DNA of 48,047 bases from NCBI GenBank assembly GCA_021828285.1, contig JAKASG010000016.1, forward strand, positions 1-48,047. The letters are read 5' to 3'. This stretch comes from Acidobacteriota bacterium. GTDB taxonomy: Bacteria; Acidobacteriota; Terriglobia; UBA7540. A model generated the notes under the pieces. That model was not told the origin of the DNA and ran no database searches. It was given only the letters and a program-made list of their open reading frames with translations. The position numbers were made by a program, and so were the translations under genes. Below are positions 26,447-36,691 of this stretch, one piece after another; position 1 is the stretch's first letter, and the number at the start of each line of letters is the position of its first letter.

Positions 26447-26502
26447 ATCGTCAACCTGCCTTAGAGCCGCCGCGTCCTTGCCGCCTTCGGCGCAGCGCTC
26501 GT

Positions 26503-26814
26503 CTATGCCGTCAGAATCTCGTCAATCTTCACGCGCGTGAACGCCTGCCGGTGGCCGGCGGTCCGCCGATATTGCTTCTTGCGCTTGATTTTCAGGACTC
26601 GCACCTTCGGCGCGCGCCCGTGGGCAAGGATCGTGCCCTTTACTCGCGTGCCTTCGACGAGGGGATCGCCGACCGCAAGCTTCTCCTTGCGAACCGCAAA
26701 AACGTGGTTGAACTCGACAACCGAACCCGGCTCGCCGCGAAGCTGCTCCACTTGAATGACATCGCCCGGCGAAACCTTGTACTGCTTGCCGCCCGTCCGC
26801 AGAACTGCGTACAT
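26503..26814 (-). CDS. rplU: 50S ribosomal protein L21
   Basis: A 103-residue L21: [40 protein letters not shown] and [19 protein letters not shown] are typical. GAGGAGAGGA precedes the ATG. First gene of the operon, about 34 bases downstream of the predicted transcription start. Confidence 0.97.
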   Translation of the reverse strand: MYAVLRTGGKQYKVSPGDVIQVEQLRGEPGSVVEFNHVFAVRKEKLAVGDPLVEGTRVKGTILAHGRAPKVRVLKIKRKKQYRRTAGHRQAFTRVKIDEILTA

Positions 26815-26854
26815 GATTTCTTGTCCTCTCCTCGTTGTAAAGCCGTAAACCCTT

Positions 26855-26884
26855 ATTATAGACGTGCTTGTTCCCCGCCGTCAA
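26855..26884 (-). promoter_or_regulatory. promoter of the rplU-rpmA-obgE-nadD-rsfS-rlmH-cobO-accD operon
   Basis: Minus strand TTGACG (26884-26879), spacer 18, TATAAT (26860-26855). It lies between the stop of the molybdenum hydroxylase gene (26920) and rplU. It is the only strong promoter seen before the eight-gene run. Confidence 0.7.
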
Positions 26885-26919
26885 TTCGTCCGGCGAGCAA
26901 AACCCAGGTGCTATGGGCC

Positions 26920-29124
26920 TCAGGCTGAGAGCCCTTGCGGGACCATCGGCAGGGAGCGAATGCGCTTGCCGGTCGAGGCGAATATGGCGTTGCCGACGGC
27001 GGGAGCAAGGCCGACAATGGGTGTTTCGCCGGCGCCCGCGGAAGGTTGATCTTTGCGGTCAACGAGGATGACTTCGATTTCGGGAAGATCGCTGAAGCGC
27101 GGAACGCGATAGCGCGAGAAGCGGTCATTCAGGATTTTTCCATTTGCAAACTCGATGGCCTCAAAGAGCGCGCCGCCCAGGCCCATCACGTTCGCGCCCA
27201 TAATCTGATTTCTGAGCCCGTTGGGATTCACGACGGCGCCGCAATCGAACGCAGTCACGACGCGCACGACGCGCACGCTCCCGCGAGCGCGATCAATGGC
27301 CACTTCGGCGCACGTCGCCACGTAGCCGCCTTTCTCGAAGCCTCCGCCCATGCCGAATCCGCGCGCTGGCGACGATTTTCGTTTCCCCCAGCCAAAGCGC
27401 TCTGCCGCCGCCTGGAAAACCGCCTTCAGCCGTTCATCATCCAGGTTCCTCAAGCGGAATTCGAGCGGGTCGAGTTTGAGCCGGCTTGCCAGGTCATCCA
27501 TGTGCGATTCGCGAGCGAAGTGATTCGTGGTGGCTGCAAGCGCGCGGTACGAACCCTGGCGCAGCGGCGAGTCCACAGGATGAAACTCAATGCGCTGGCT
27601 GGGGACGACATAGGGGGTACGCATTGCCGAGGGGCCGGAATTGTAATTGTGAAACTCCCAGGCGGTGAGCTTTCCGGCATTATCCGCGCCGCTCCGAATG
27701 TCAATGACGCCGGCGGGGCGGAAATACGCCCAGGTGAATTCTTCCTCGCGCGTCCAAATGAGCTTGACCGGCCGGCCCGCGGCCTTCGCGAGGCGCGCGG
27801 CCTCGACGGCGCATTCACCGGTGTGCTTGCCACCGTAGGCGGAGCCCATGTCCGGCATCAGAACGCGCACCTGACTCCGGGGAATGTGAAACGCTTGCGC
27901 AAGCTGGTCGCGAACGCCAAAAGGCCGCTGAGTCCCCGTCCAAACCGTCAGTTTGCCGCGATTCCACTCGGCGACGGCGGCGCGCGGCTCGAGCGGAGCG
28001 TGGGCAATATAAGCGATGGTGTAGGTCGCATCCAGGCGAACCGGCGCTGAGGCGAGCGCCTGTTCGACCGATCCGGTCTCGACACTTCCGCCGCCGAAGA
28101 AGCCGTCGTGCTCAGCCGGCTCGGTGTGACTCTTCAAATACTCGTACAGATTTTTGTTTGAAGGCTGAGGATCGGGCGCCGGCTTCCATTGAGCTTTGAG
28201 AACGGCGAGCGCGCGTTCCGCTTCGTATTCGCCCGGAGCTGCGACGCCGGCAAAATCGCCGTCTCGAACAACGACGACGCCCGGCATAGTTTTGGCTTCG
28301 CCGGGGCTGAGCGAATCGAGCGCCGCTCCGAATGCCGGTGGCCGCAGCACTTTGCCGAAAAGCATTTGCGGACGGCGAATGTCGGAGGGGTAACGATGTT
28401 TGCCGGTTACAAAATCAATTCCATTGATTTTTGGGACCGATGTTCCCGCGACCGTCCAATCCGTCGCGGGCCGGAGCGGGTCGTGAGCGACAAGAGCTTT
28501 GGCAAGCGTTTGTCCCCGGGCGAGTGCGCCGTATTCGATGCTTCGGCCGGACGCGGGGTCAGAAATCTTTCCGTCCGCCGCGATGAGGCTCGCTGTTTTT
28601 GCACTCCAGCGCTTCGCGGCCATGGCGACCAGCAAATTGCGCGCGGCGCAGGCCACTCGCCTCAACTCCAAATTCATCGTCGGCGTCGTGCGGCTGCCGA
28701 ACGTTCCCATGTCGAACGGCGTGAGGGCAGTGTCGCCCATAACCAACTGGATCGTGCCGACCGCCGTACGCAATTCCTCAGCCACCGCCTGCGTAAGCGA
28801 AGTTCGGATGTTCTGGCCGACTTCCACTTTACCCGTGTAAACGGTGACGCTGCCGTTTTCGCCGATATGCAGCCATGCGCCGATATTTTCCGGCAAACGC
28901 TCATCGAAGTGGAAACGACCGCCACTTTCGCGCCCGTGAGGACCGCGTCCGGCCGGTTGCTGGGCGGCGCCGGCATCGCGCGCCACGAGAAAAACGGCGA
29001 CGCCCGCGCCCATCAGCCTGAAAAAATCGCGCCGTTCGAGCCCAAATTGATGAAGCGGCGGCTCAGAAAGCTCGTAGCGCTCGAGCTCGATTTCAGGATC
29101 AATTTTTCGCGGGCGCCTCGTCAT
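26920..29124 (-). CDS. molybdenum hydroxylase large subunit (IorB-like), Tat-exported
   Basis: A xanthine-dehydrogenase-family catalytic subunit of 734 residues. The N-terminus has a twin-arginine signal (ERRDFFRLMGAGVAVFLV, about 31-48), so the enzyme should be exported folded. Molybdopterin-binding and active-site motifs: MGSAYGGKHTGE, GSYRALAATTNHFA, GMGGGFEKGGYVATCAEV and the catalytic Glu in GAGETP near the C-terminus. Architecture is closest to isoquinoline 1-oxidoreductase beta type. Substrate unknown, probably an aldehyde or N-heterocycle. It overlaps the iron-sulfur subunit by four bases. No FAD subunit or cytochrome is adjacent, so the electron acceptor is not evident. Confidence 0.9.
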   Translation of the reverse strand: MTRRPRKIDPEIELERYELSEPPLHQFGLERRDFFRLMGAGVAVFLVARDAGAAQQPAGRGPHGRESGGRFHFDERLPENIGAWLHIGENGSVTVYTGKVEVGQNIRTSLTQAVAEELRTAVGTIQLVMGDTALTPFDMGTFGSRTTPTMNLELRRVACAARNLLVAMAAKRWSAKTASLIAADGKISDPASGRSIEYGALARGQTLAKALVAHDPLRPATDWTVAGTSVPKINGIDFVTGKHRYPSDIRRPQMLFGKVLRPPAFGAALDSLSPGEAKTMPGVVVVRDGDFAGVAAPGEYEAERALAVLKAQWKPAPDPQPSNKNLYEYLKSHTEPAEHDGFFGGGSVETGSVEQALASAPVRLDATYTIAYIAHAPLEPRAAVAEWNRGKLTVWTGTQRPFGVRDQLAQAFHIPRSQVRVLMPDMGSAYGGKHTGECAVEAARLAKAAGRPVKLIWTREEEFTWAYFRPAGVIDIRSGADNAGKLTAWEFHNYNSGPSAMRTPYVVPSQRIEFHPVDSPLRQGSYRALAATTNHFARESHMDDLASRLKLDPLEFRLRNLDDERLKAVFQAAAERFGWGKRKSSPARGFGMGGGFEKGGYVATCAEVAIDRARGSVRVVRVVTAFDCGAVVNPNGLRNQIMGANVMGLGGALFEAIEFANGKILNDRFSRYRVPRFSDLPEIEVILVDRKDQPSAGAGETPIVGLAPAVGNAIFASTGKRIRSLPMVPQGLSA

Positions 29125-29600
29125 CCTGCCTGCTTCCTCATCATTTCAGCCGCGCGCCGGAAGGCCGCGAGGATTCTCGGATAAGTCCCGCAGCGGCAAA
29201 TGTTCCCTTGCATGAATCCGCGGATCATGTCTTCGCTCGGATTCGCGTGGGCCTGCAAAAACGCCACGCCGGTCATAATCATCCCGGACGTGCAGTAGCC
29301 GCACTGAAGCGCCTGCTCATCGAGGAAAGCTTGTTGGAGCGGATGGAGTTTTCCATTTTCCGCAATGCCTTCGATGGTGGTGATCTTTCTGGAGGCGACC
29401 GCGCCGACACGCGCCTGGCAGGAATGCCGCGGAAAGCCGTCAATCAGGACGGTGCAGGCGGCGCACTGCCCCTCGCCGCAACCGTATTTGGTTCCCGTCA
29501 AATCGAGCTGGTCTCGCAGAACGCTCAGCAGGGTCGCATTGGCATCCGAATCAATTGCCACCTGCTTGCCGTTAACGTGGAGGGATTTTACTCTCGCCAT
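29121..29600 (-). CDS. [2Fe-2S] subunit of molybdenum hydroxylase (IorA-like)
   Basis: A 159-residue electron-transfer subunit. The N-terminal plant-type ferredoxin cluster is in KYGCGEGQCAACTVLIDG with the fourth Cys in RHSC; the C-terminal cluster is in QCGYCTSGMIMTG and GNICRCGTYPRI. It has no signal peptide and would be carried out as a complex with the Tat-bearing large subunit. First gene of the pair; the large subunit begins at its stop (ATGA overlap). Confidence 0.95.
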   Translation of the reverse strand: MARVKSLHVNGKQVAIDSDANATLLSVLRDQLDLTGTKYGCGEGQCAACTVLIDGFPRHSCQARVGAVASRKITTIEGIAENGKLHPLQQAFLDEQALQCGYCTSGMIMTGVAFLQAHANPSEDMIRGFMQGNICRCGTYPRILAAFRRAAEMMRKQAG

Positions 29601-30147
29601 TGGATTCGAGGAAGGGCGCGTCGTCTGGCTTCGACGCCGCCCGGACTTTAAAGGTTACCGGTTTGACGCGGCAAACACAAGCGCGCGCCGCCTTGTGGTG
29701 AATGCGCCCGAGAAGGCTACAGGATGGTCCACATGGGAAATTTCGCGGACGGAGGACGAGAAGCGCCGGGGAGTTAGTGGGACAACTCGCCGCCGATGCC
29801 GGCAACGCATCTTAGCGCCGGGATATTATCCTGATCCACATATCCCTGGCTGAAAACGTGAAGTTCACGTCCATCGCAACCTTCTCCCTGTTATTCGCCG
29901 TGCCGCGGAAGCGTCACTGACAGCGGGTGTGTCCGTCTGGGAAAGAATTGTGTTCGCGGCCCGCCCAAGCACGTGTATATTTCTTAATCGGCGGAAGGCC
30001 GAATCACCGATTCCGAGAGTGACCCGAGCAGAAGGATCGGTGACGGATTATCGCTCTGTGGAGAGCGCTCTGCCGGCGGTGACAGCGCCGGGCGGAGTAG
30101 GAAGTGTTTTCGAGAGCCTCGCCGTGGGCTCTACTCAGGAGGGAAAG
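29601..30147. other. intergenic region between divergent iorA-like and GH3 genes
   Basis: 547 bases without a convincing gene. It must hold the promoters of both directions, but only weak matches are seen (minus: TTGTGT, 17 bases, TAACCT). A segment at 30105-30135 (GAGAGCC...GGGCTCT) can form a hairpin just before the GH3 ribosome site. No known riboswitch pattern is recognised. Confidence 0.4.
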
Positions 30148-32829
30148 ATGGAACGAAACAGCATTCGCAGATGGGGTCTGACGACTGCCGCGTTGTTGTT
30201 GGGATGTGTGACGCTCGCGGCGCAGTCGGTTCCCGTGGTAACCGGCAACCCGCAAGTGGACCGGCTGCTGAGCGAAATGTCGCTCAAGGAGAAGATCACG
30301 CTGATTCATGGCGCACGTGAGAATCCGCGGGTTTACCAGGGGCAAGCCGGATATCTTGCGGGCGTGCCGAAGCTTGGGATTCCGGGCCTGCGCTTCGCCG
30401 ATGGACCGCCGGGCGTGCTCACGCGAGTTCCGAGCCAGGGCGAGACGGCGACGATGGGCGTGGCGGCGACGTTCAGCGCGAAAGACGCGCTCGAGAACGG
30501 CATCGTCATCGGGCGCGAGGACCGCGCGAACGGCATTGACGTCAGCCTCCAGCCCTTTGTGAATATTGACCGCGATTTGGAATTCGGCCGCGGGTACAAC
30601 ACCTTCGGCGAGGATCCTTACCTGACAAGCGTGATGGGAGCCGAGGAGATTAAGGGAATTCAGTCGCAGCACGTGATGGGGATGGTGAAGCACTTCGTCG
30701 CATACGACTCGAACGCCTCGAATATCTACGTGGACGATCAGACGCTGCACGAAGTCTATCTCGCACCGTTCGACGCGGCGGTCAAGGCGGGCGTCGCGGC
30801 GATTATGTGTTCGTACAACCGGATCAACGGAGCTTTCGCCTGCGGTAACAAGCACAACCTGACGACCATCCTGCGCGGCCAGATCGGCTTTAGGGGCTTC
30901 GTAACTTCGGACTGGGGCGCGGTGCATGCGGTCACCTTCATTAACAACGGACTGGATATGGAAATGCCGGGAACGGGAATCGGGATTCCGTCGTTCTTCA
31001 GCCTAGGGCCGCCACCGCCGCCGCCCCCACCGCACGAATTCGCGGGACTGATGAGCATGTTTGGCGGGCACATTCCGGAAGAGCCGGCGCCGAAGTTCGC
31101 CGGCTTCGGCACCTTCGGCCTCAAGCTGAATCCGGAGAGAATGAGCCAGGCGCTCAAGGACGGCACGGTGACCGAGGCTACGATTACTCGCGCCGCGGGC
31201 CGCGTGCTGTATGAGATAGCGAAGTTCGGTTATCTCAACGGGATGCAGAAGCATTCCATCACGCCGCAGGATATCGAGGCCAACGCCAGGGTCATCGAGA
31301 AGACCGGCGAGGATTCGGCGGTCCTGCTGAAGAACGAAGACCATGTGCTGCCGCTGAAGGATAATGAACTGGTGAATGTCGTTCTGATTGGCCCGACGGC
31401 CGGACAGGTGGACTCGATCGGGATCAGCGGCGAACGCAGCGTAGGGCTGCCCTGGCGGATGGTAGGGCCGATCGCGGCGATGAGGAAAGTTTCGGGGGAT
31501 CCGCACATAGCGTTTGCCGTGGCGGATAACATGACCGGAACCACGATTCCTGCAAGCGCGCTGAGCCATGAGGGCAAGCCGGGGCTGCTTCGGACGGGCG
31601 GCGGCACGGAACAGGTGGATGCGCAGCTCGACTTCACAAAAACGAACGGCAACCCCCTCCCGTCGAATTCGACGATCACCTGGAAGGGAACGCTCACGCC
31701 GCCGTACGCCGGCGACTACTGGATCTATTTGCAGGCTCTCGGGACGAACGCCTTCATCTCGATTGACGGCAAGCCGCTGGCTCGAACAGGAGCATTCCAG
31801 GGCGGCGTGCACGGAGACATTCTGCAGGCCAACCAGGACAACGTGGTTCCAACCACCGACGGGTTGGACAATGTTCGGCGAGCGGTGGAGCTGACGGCAG
31901 GTCCGCACGCGATTGAGGTCCGGATCACGCCGGACACGTCCGGTTCGCCGGTGCAGGTGCGGCTGAACTGGTATACGCCGAAGCAGCGTGCCACGGATTA
32001 CGCCGACGCGATTAAAGCTGCGAAGAGCGCGAAGGTCGCGGTGGTGTTTGTGTGGACGCGCCTCAAGCCGGTGTTCGGATTGCCGGGCGATCAAAACAAG
32101 CTGGTGGAACAGGTGGCGGCCGTGAATCCGAATACGGTTGTCGTGCTCAATACCAGCCAGCCCGTCGCGCTGCCGTGGCTCGACAAGGTCAAAGCGGTCC
32201 TTGAGATGTGGTGGCCCGGCGATGAAGGCGGTTGGGCGACGGCGAATGTTCTGCTCGGCAAGGTGAGTCCGGCGGGACGATTGCCGGTCACGTGGGGCAG
32301 GAAGCTGACTGATTATCCTGCTACCGATCCACAGCATCCGGAGCGGAGCTGGAAGGGCGTGAACGGGCGGACGACTTATAGCGAAGGCGTGAACGTCGGA
32401 TATCGCTGGTTTGAAAAGGAGCACATCCGCCCGCTGTTCCCCTTCGGTTACGGATTGAGCTATACGACGTTTGCCTACTCCGGATTGAAAGCGGTGAAAG
32501 CTGAGGACGGCGGCCTCGACGTGACGGTAGCGATTCGGAATACGGGCGGCGTAGCTTCCGACGAAGTGCCGCAGGTTTATCTGGGCGCGCCGAGCCGCAT
32601 TCCGCCCGGCGTGCAATTCCCGGTGCGCGCGCTCGCGGCTTTCGACCGCGTGCACATCCCCGTGGGCGGCACTCGGATCGTGACGCTGCACGTGCCGCTT
32701 CGACAGTTGCAGTATTGGTCCACCCAGGAGCAGAAGTGGGTGTTGCCGGGCGGTGAGCGGATGCTGTTCGTCGGTCCCTCGTCGAGCACGCTCCCGCTGC
32801 ATGAGGAGATCAACTACTCAAAGATGTGA
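30148..32829 (+). CDS. secreted GH3 beta-glucosidase-like enzyme with PA14 insert
   Basis: An 893-residue glycoside hydrolase family 3 protein. Signal peptide (RRWGLTTAALLLGCVTLAAQ), GH3 (alpha/beta)8 domain with the probable nucleophile Asp255 in FVTSDWGAV, a Pro-run and Met/Phe/Gly-rich loop (about 288-325), the second GH3 domain, a PA14 insert (about 480-610; YAGDYWIYLQ, then IEVRITPDTSG), and a C-terminal FN3-like domain. PA14-containing GH3 enzymes usually cleave beta-glucosides and other plant glycosides. CAGGAGGGAAAG precedes ATG 30148; the open frame extends 73 codons upstream without homology. Followed by an Oar-like receptor. Confidence 0.92.
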   Translation: MERNSIRRWGLTTAALLLGCVTLAAQSVPVVTGNPQVDRLLSEMSLKEKITLIHGARENPRVYQGQAGYLAGVPKLGIPGLRFADGPPGVLTRVPSQGETATMGVAATFSAKDALENGIVIGREDRANGIDVSLQPFVNIDRDLEFGRGYNTFGEDPYLTSVMGAEEIKGIQSQHVMGMVKHFVAYDSNASNIYVDDQTLHEVYLAPFDAAVKAGVAAIMCSYNRINGAFACGNKHNLTTILRGQIGFRGFVTSDWGAVHAVTFINNGLDMEMPGTGIGIPSFFSLGPPPPPPPPHEFAGLMSMFGGHIPEEPAPKFAGFGTFGLKLNPERMSQALKDGTVTEATITRAAGRVLYEIAKFGYLNGMQKHSITPQDIEANARVIEKTGEDSAVLLKNEDHVLPLKDNELVNVVLIGPTAGQVDSIGISGERSVGLPWRMVGPIAAMRKVSGDPHIAFAVADNMTGTTIPASALSHEGKPGLLRTGGGTEQVDAQLDFTKTNGNPLPSNSTITWKGTLTPPYAGDYWIYLQALGTNAFISIDGKPLARTGAFQGGVHGDILQANQDNVVPTTDGLDNVRRAVELTAGPHAIEVRITPDTSGSPVQVRLNWYTPKQRATDYADAIKAAKSAKVAVVFVWTRLKPVFGLPGDQNKLVEQVAAVNPNTVVVLNTSQPVALPWLDKVKAVLEMWWPGDEGGWATANVLLGKVSPAGRLPVTWGRKLTDYPATDPQHPERSWKGVNGRTTYSEGVNVGYRWFEKEHIRPLFPFGYGLSYTTFAYSGLKAVKAEDGGLDVTVAIRNTGGVASDEVPQVYLGAPSRIPPGVQFPVRALAAFDRVHIPVGGTRIVTLHVPLRQLQYWSTQEQKWVLPGGERMLFVGPSSSTLPLHEEINYSKM

Positions 32830-33049
32830 GGGACACGGAAGTTAAAGCCGCGCGAAGCTGAATCGTGCACCCTCCTTCCGGTTGCGCACTGACCGGATGA
32901 TATGCCGCTGAGGTCCCTTATCGCGCGGGATATCGTGTCTCGAGTCAGGGGCATCGGCGCGAGCCGAAGGCATTTGACCCGGCCTCCTCAAGCTGGCGAA
33001 GGTTCTTTCAGTTCGATCCACGCCAAAGACGCGGGTGACGTCAGAGAAA

Positions 33050-36000
33050 ATGGAATACAATACGGAGGCTGTGTTTCGACGGAACCACCGGGCGTGCCGC
33101 AAGGCGCCTCTCTTATTTCTTTCCATCCTCCTCTTTGCAGCTTCAGCAGCCGCTGCAAGCTCGTGGAAGGGCGTGCTCCGCGACGATTCAGGGAAAGCGG
33201 TCAGCGGTGCGATCGTCAAGCTCCACTCTCCCACAGGGAAACTTGATTACAATGCCCGGACTTCGCAGGACGGTGCATTTTCATTTGCCCGCATCATTGC
33301 CGGCGATTACGTGCTTTCCGTGACTGAAAACGGAAAGACGCAGTCGGCAGCGAAACTCGCCCAGATCAAGGATGGCGAGAGCCTGACCGCAGGCTTGAAG
33401 ATTGTCCCCAATCAAAACGAACTGGTGGTTGAAAGCGGCAATGGAAATTCTTTCCCGTGGGCAAGCGGAGGCGAGAATCTTTCAAGCAGGCAGGTTTCGA
33501 GCTTGCCGCTCAACGAGCGCGACTTCGGCAAGTTGCTGCTTCTCGCCGCCGGCACGATGACCGACACGAACGGAAGCGCCAACTTCACTCAGCAATACGC
33601 CGTGAATGGGCAGCGCTCGACGGCGACCGTCTTTGCAATAGACGGCATTGACTCGACCGACCCCGAAATGGGCGGCGCCGCTTTTGCCAACTTCAATGTT
33701 GATGCCATTCAGGAAGTTCATGGGAGCTCGGGCGTGATGCCGGCCTCGATCGGCAATGGCGCGGCCAGTTACACCGATGTGATCACCAAATCGGGTACCA
33801 ACCAAATCCATGGCGACGCTTTTGAATTTGTTCGCAACGCCGCGTTCGACTCGCGGAACTTCTTTGACCGAAGGACCTTTGCGGACGAAGGCCGCATACC
33901 GCCCTTTGTTCGCAACGAGTTCGGTTTCACGGTCGGAGGGCCTGTAACGATTCCGGGAATTTATGACGGCCGGAATCGAACCTTTTTCTACGGCGAATAC
34001 GCGGGTTTCCGCCAGGTGCTCGGAACCACTCAGGTGCTTGCCGTTCCAACCCTGGCGGAGCGCAACGGCATTGACACAACGGCATTTCCGGGCGACACGC
34101 TGACGGTGCCCGTCAATCCGAATGTCGAGCCGATTCTGAAGGGCTATCCGTTGCCGAACGATGCGGGAGGCGCATTCGGCGCGCGCACATACGCGACATC
34201 GTCCAGGGTCGCTACGGATAGCGATCAGTTCTCCGTGCGGGTTGACCAGCAAATTTCCGACAAATCAACGCTCTACGCGCGTTTCAGTCTCGATCAGATT
34301 ACCGGGCCGCTGACCAATCCCAATCAGACGGCTATCAATCCCGGATTTGCCATCCAGTTCTTCAACCACGAGCGCAATGCCGGCTTGAAGTATGCGCGGG
34401 TGTGGTCGCCCAATTTAACTTCCGTGACGACGCTCGGCTATATTCGAACCACGCCTTTTTTCCCCTCCATCAACCATACTCAACCGGGCATCCAGTTCGG
34501 CGACGGCCTTTACCAGCCTTATAATTCCGCCGACGGCTCCATGGAGGGATTGTTCGCAAACGCGTATCAGATACAGCAGGATTTTACGGAGGTTCACGGA
34601 TCCCACACGTTTCAGTGGGGCGCGCAGGCGATTATCAATCGGGATTCAACGGTTTGGGGAATGACTCCGAACGGAATGTACACATTCGGGGGCGGACCCG
34701 CGTATTCGTCCGTGGCGATTATGTCCGCGAGCGGTACCCACAATCTGCAGCCCGGCGATCCGCTGCCGGATTCTCTCACGGGTCTTTTGACTGCAACGCC
34801 TTATTCCTACACCGTCAGCGCCATCGCAAGCTTCACTCCCGGTGGCAATCGTTATAACGAAGCAGCCGTCAGGCGCCAGCTCTATAGTCTCTATTTTCAG
34901 GACACATGGAAAGCAACGCATCGCCTGGCCGTTAACTACGGGGTGCGGTATGAAATCCACAGTCCGCTCGAAGAAGCCAGCAAGCGAACTTCGCTGCCGA
35001 GAACCGTCGGGCCGAATGGGGACAACGTCCCGTTCTGGACGCCGGGTGCGAAAGAGATTTTCCTTGAGAATCCCCAGCCCCCTTATCCGACGGCTCTGGA
35101 TGATTGGGGACCTCGGCTGGCGCTCGACTATCGCCTCTCGACCCATACCGTTCTGCACGCAGGCGGCGCCATCACCACGCTGGTGACGAACATGTGGCAG
35201 GATAATACTCTGACCGGCGGCATCCCCTTTTTGTTCACGCCTTATGTCTTTGCCCAGCCCGGTGTCGCCGTTCCATTCAGCAATTCGGTAATCCCGCTGA
35301 CGCTGCCACCCGTTTACACGCCTTCGGGCCAACTCATTCCTCCGAACGGCAATCCCGCGGACGTTCCGCCCAATACGCAAATAGACATCCAGCGATTCCA
35401 GAATGACCTGGCCGCACTCACGCCTGGACACGAGCTTCAATTGCTAACCACGTCGGGCCTTGCCAGCAACTTTCGCGACGGATATATCGGCACGTATACC
35501 GCGGGCGTGGAACATAACTTCAGGCAGCTCAATTTCAATGCCGACTATGTAGCCACAGCCGGCATCAACCTTCCAGGCATCTTTTCTCCGAACGGTTACA
35601 ACGGAGCATCTCCAGGATTCGCGCCCTTTACTCAGTTCAATGCAGCGGGGCAGCCGGTCGGCGGCTATGGCAACGAAATCCTGATCTCTTCGGGCTTGCA
35701 TTCCACCTATCAGTCCTTGCAGGCGGGCATCGGCAAGAATTCGACGCGCTTCGGATTGGGCTTCCAAGCGAGTTATACCTATTCGAAAGCTCTTGATAAT
35801 GGAAGTTCGACGTTTGCCCTTCCGCAGAATCCCTGGAATCCCGCGGCGGACAAAGGCCCGGCGAATTTTGACGTGACGCATGTTTTCGCGCTCAGCCTGA
35901 TTGAGGCGCTTCCGCTCAACCGCGTCAGCTTCCTGCGGCCGATGGGGAAACGGTTCACCCACGGATGGCAGCTTCTGAACATCACCACGCTGATGACGGG

Positions 36001-36463
36001 ATTGCCCTTTACAGTTTATTCGGGAATTCAACAAACCGGCGCGGGATCGCAAGGAATGGACCGGCCCAACCAGATCGGCGCTCCCGATTTTTCGACCAGC
36101 CGCGTTATCCGGGAGGACTACTTCGGCAAGGGTGCCAACAACGCGTCATTCTTCTCGATACCCATCAACGTGCCGGGAGGAACGGGACCGAACCAGGGAG
36201 TTTTCGGAGCCCTCGGCCGAAACACGTTTCGTGGCCCGGGATATCGCGACTTCGACGTGGCGCTCATCAAAGACACGCCTATTGGACGGCGAGGCAATGA
36301 AGAACTGGGGATTTTGCAATTCCGCGCCGAGTTCTTCAACGTTTTTAACCTCGTCAACTTCGGCCTCCCGTCGAATATTCTGCGCGGGAGCGGATTTGGA
36401 ATCATCAACAGCACGGCCGGCACGTCGCGCCAAATCCAGTTTTCCCTTCGGATGGTCTACTGA
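33050..36463 (+). CDS. TonB-dependent-receptor-like outer-membrane protein (Oar type)
   Basis: About 1137 residues. Signal peptide (PLLFLSILLFAASAAAASSW); a carboxypeptidase-regulatory-like beta domain (about 35-110: GVLRDDSGKAVSGAIVKLHS); plug-like domain with NERDFGKLLLLAAG and QYAVNGQRSTATVFAIDGID; then a long beta-barrel with paired aromatic strands, ending QIQFSLRMVY, with C-terminal aromatic Tyr as in outer-membrane barrels. This form is greatly expanded in Acidobacteriota and is thought to take up oligosaccharides or other large ligands using TonB-ExbBD. ATG 33050 is the best start; GTG 33035 and GTG 33071 remain possible. Confidence 0.9.
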   Translation: MEYNTEAVFRRNHRACRKAPLLFLSILLFAASAAAASSWKGVLRDDSGKAVSGAIVKLHSPTGKLDYNARTSQDGAFSFARIIAGDYVLSVTENGKTQSAAKLAQIKDGESLTAGLKIVPNQNELVVESGNGNSFPWASGGENLSSRQVSSLPLNERDFGKLLLLAAGTMTDTNGSANFTQQYAVNGQRSTATVFAIDGIDSTDPEMGGAAFANFNVDAIQEVHGSSGVMPASIGNGAASYTDVITKSGTNQIHGDAFEFVRNAAFDSRNFFDRRTFADEGRIPPFVRNEFGFTVGGPVTIPGIYDGRNRTFFYGEYAGFRQVLGTTQVLAVPTLAERNGIDTTAFPGDTLTVPVNPNVEPILKGYPLPNDAGGAFGARTYATSSRVATDSDQFSVRVDQQISDKSTLYARFSLDQITGPLTNPNQTAINPGFAIQFFNHERNAGLKYARVWSPNLTSVTTLGYIRTTPFFPSINHTQPGIQFGDGLYQPYNSADGSMEGLFANAYQIQQDFTEVHGSHTFQWGAQAIINRDSTVWGMTPNGMYTFGGGPAYSSVAIMSASGTHNLQPGDPLPDSLTGLLTATPYSYTVSAIASFTPGGNRYNEAAVRRQLYSLYFQDTWKATHRLAVNYGVRYEIHSPLEEASKRTSLPRTVGPNGDNVPFWTPGAKEIFLENPQPPYPTALDDWGPRLALDYRLSTHTVLHAGGAITTLVTNMWQDNTLTGGIPFLFTPYVFAQPGVAVPFSNSVIPLTLPPVYTPSGQLIPPNGNPADVPPNTQIDIQRFQNDLAALTPGHELQLLTTSGLASNFRDGYIGTYTAGVEHNFRQLNFNADYVATAGINLPGIFSPNGYNGASPGFAPFTQFNAAGQPVGGYGNEILISSGLHSTYQSLQAGIGKNSTRFGLGFQASYTYSKALDNGSSTFALPQNPWNPAADKGPANFDVTHVFALSLIEALPLNRVSFLRPMGKRFTHGWQLLNITTLMTGLPFTVYSGIQQTGAGSQGMDRPNQIGAPDFSTSRVIREDYFGKGANNASFFSIPINVPGGTGPNQGVFGALGRNTFRGPGYRDFDVALIKDTPIGRRGNEELGILQFRAEFFNVFNLVNFGLPSNILRGSGFGIINSTAGTSRQIQFSLRMVY

Positions 36464-36691
36464 GCTCCCCTCGAGTACGATGCGGGGGGAACCTTCAGGA
36501 AGGCCTTCGGATCGAAAGAAAAGACACGGGAGAGCCCCTCGCCCGTCATTTTCGGCTGGAGTTATCTCTGCAAAAAGATCCCCCGCTTTCAGGTTCCTTT
36601 TTCGATTTTTGTCTTGGCTTCGCGTGGGAGAAGATGATGTGATTCCTTGAGGCCGTGAACCCGGCGGTCGAGGGGATGAAACGGGCTAGCA

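Noticed and set aside
24893-26464. A 523-codon plus-strand open frame opposite obgE and rpmA
   Set aside because: Crosses two conserved genes antisense; no motifs.
30030-30147. Riboswitch (cobalamin or c-di-GMP type) before the GH3 gene
   Set aside because: GC hairpins are present, but none of the conserved core strings of those riboswitches can be found.
31003-32802. A 599-codon minus-strand open frame inside the GH3 gene
   Set aside because: Antisense shadow; His/Arg-rich low-information translation without motifs.
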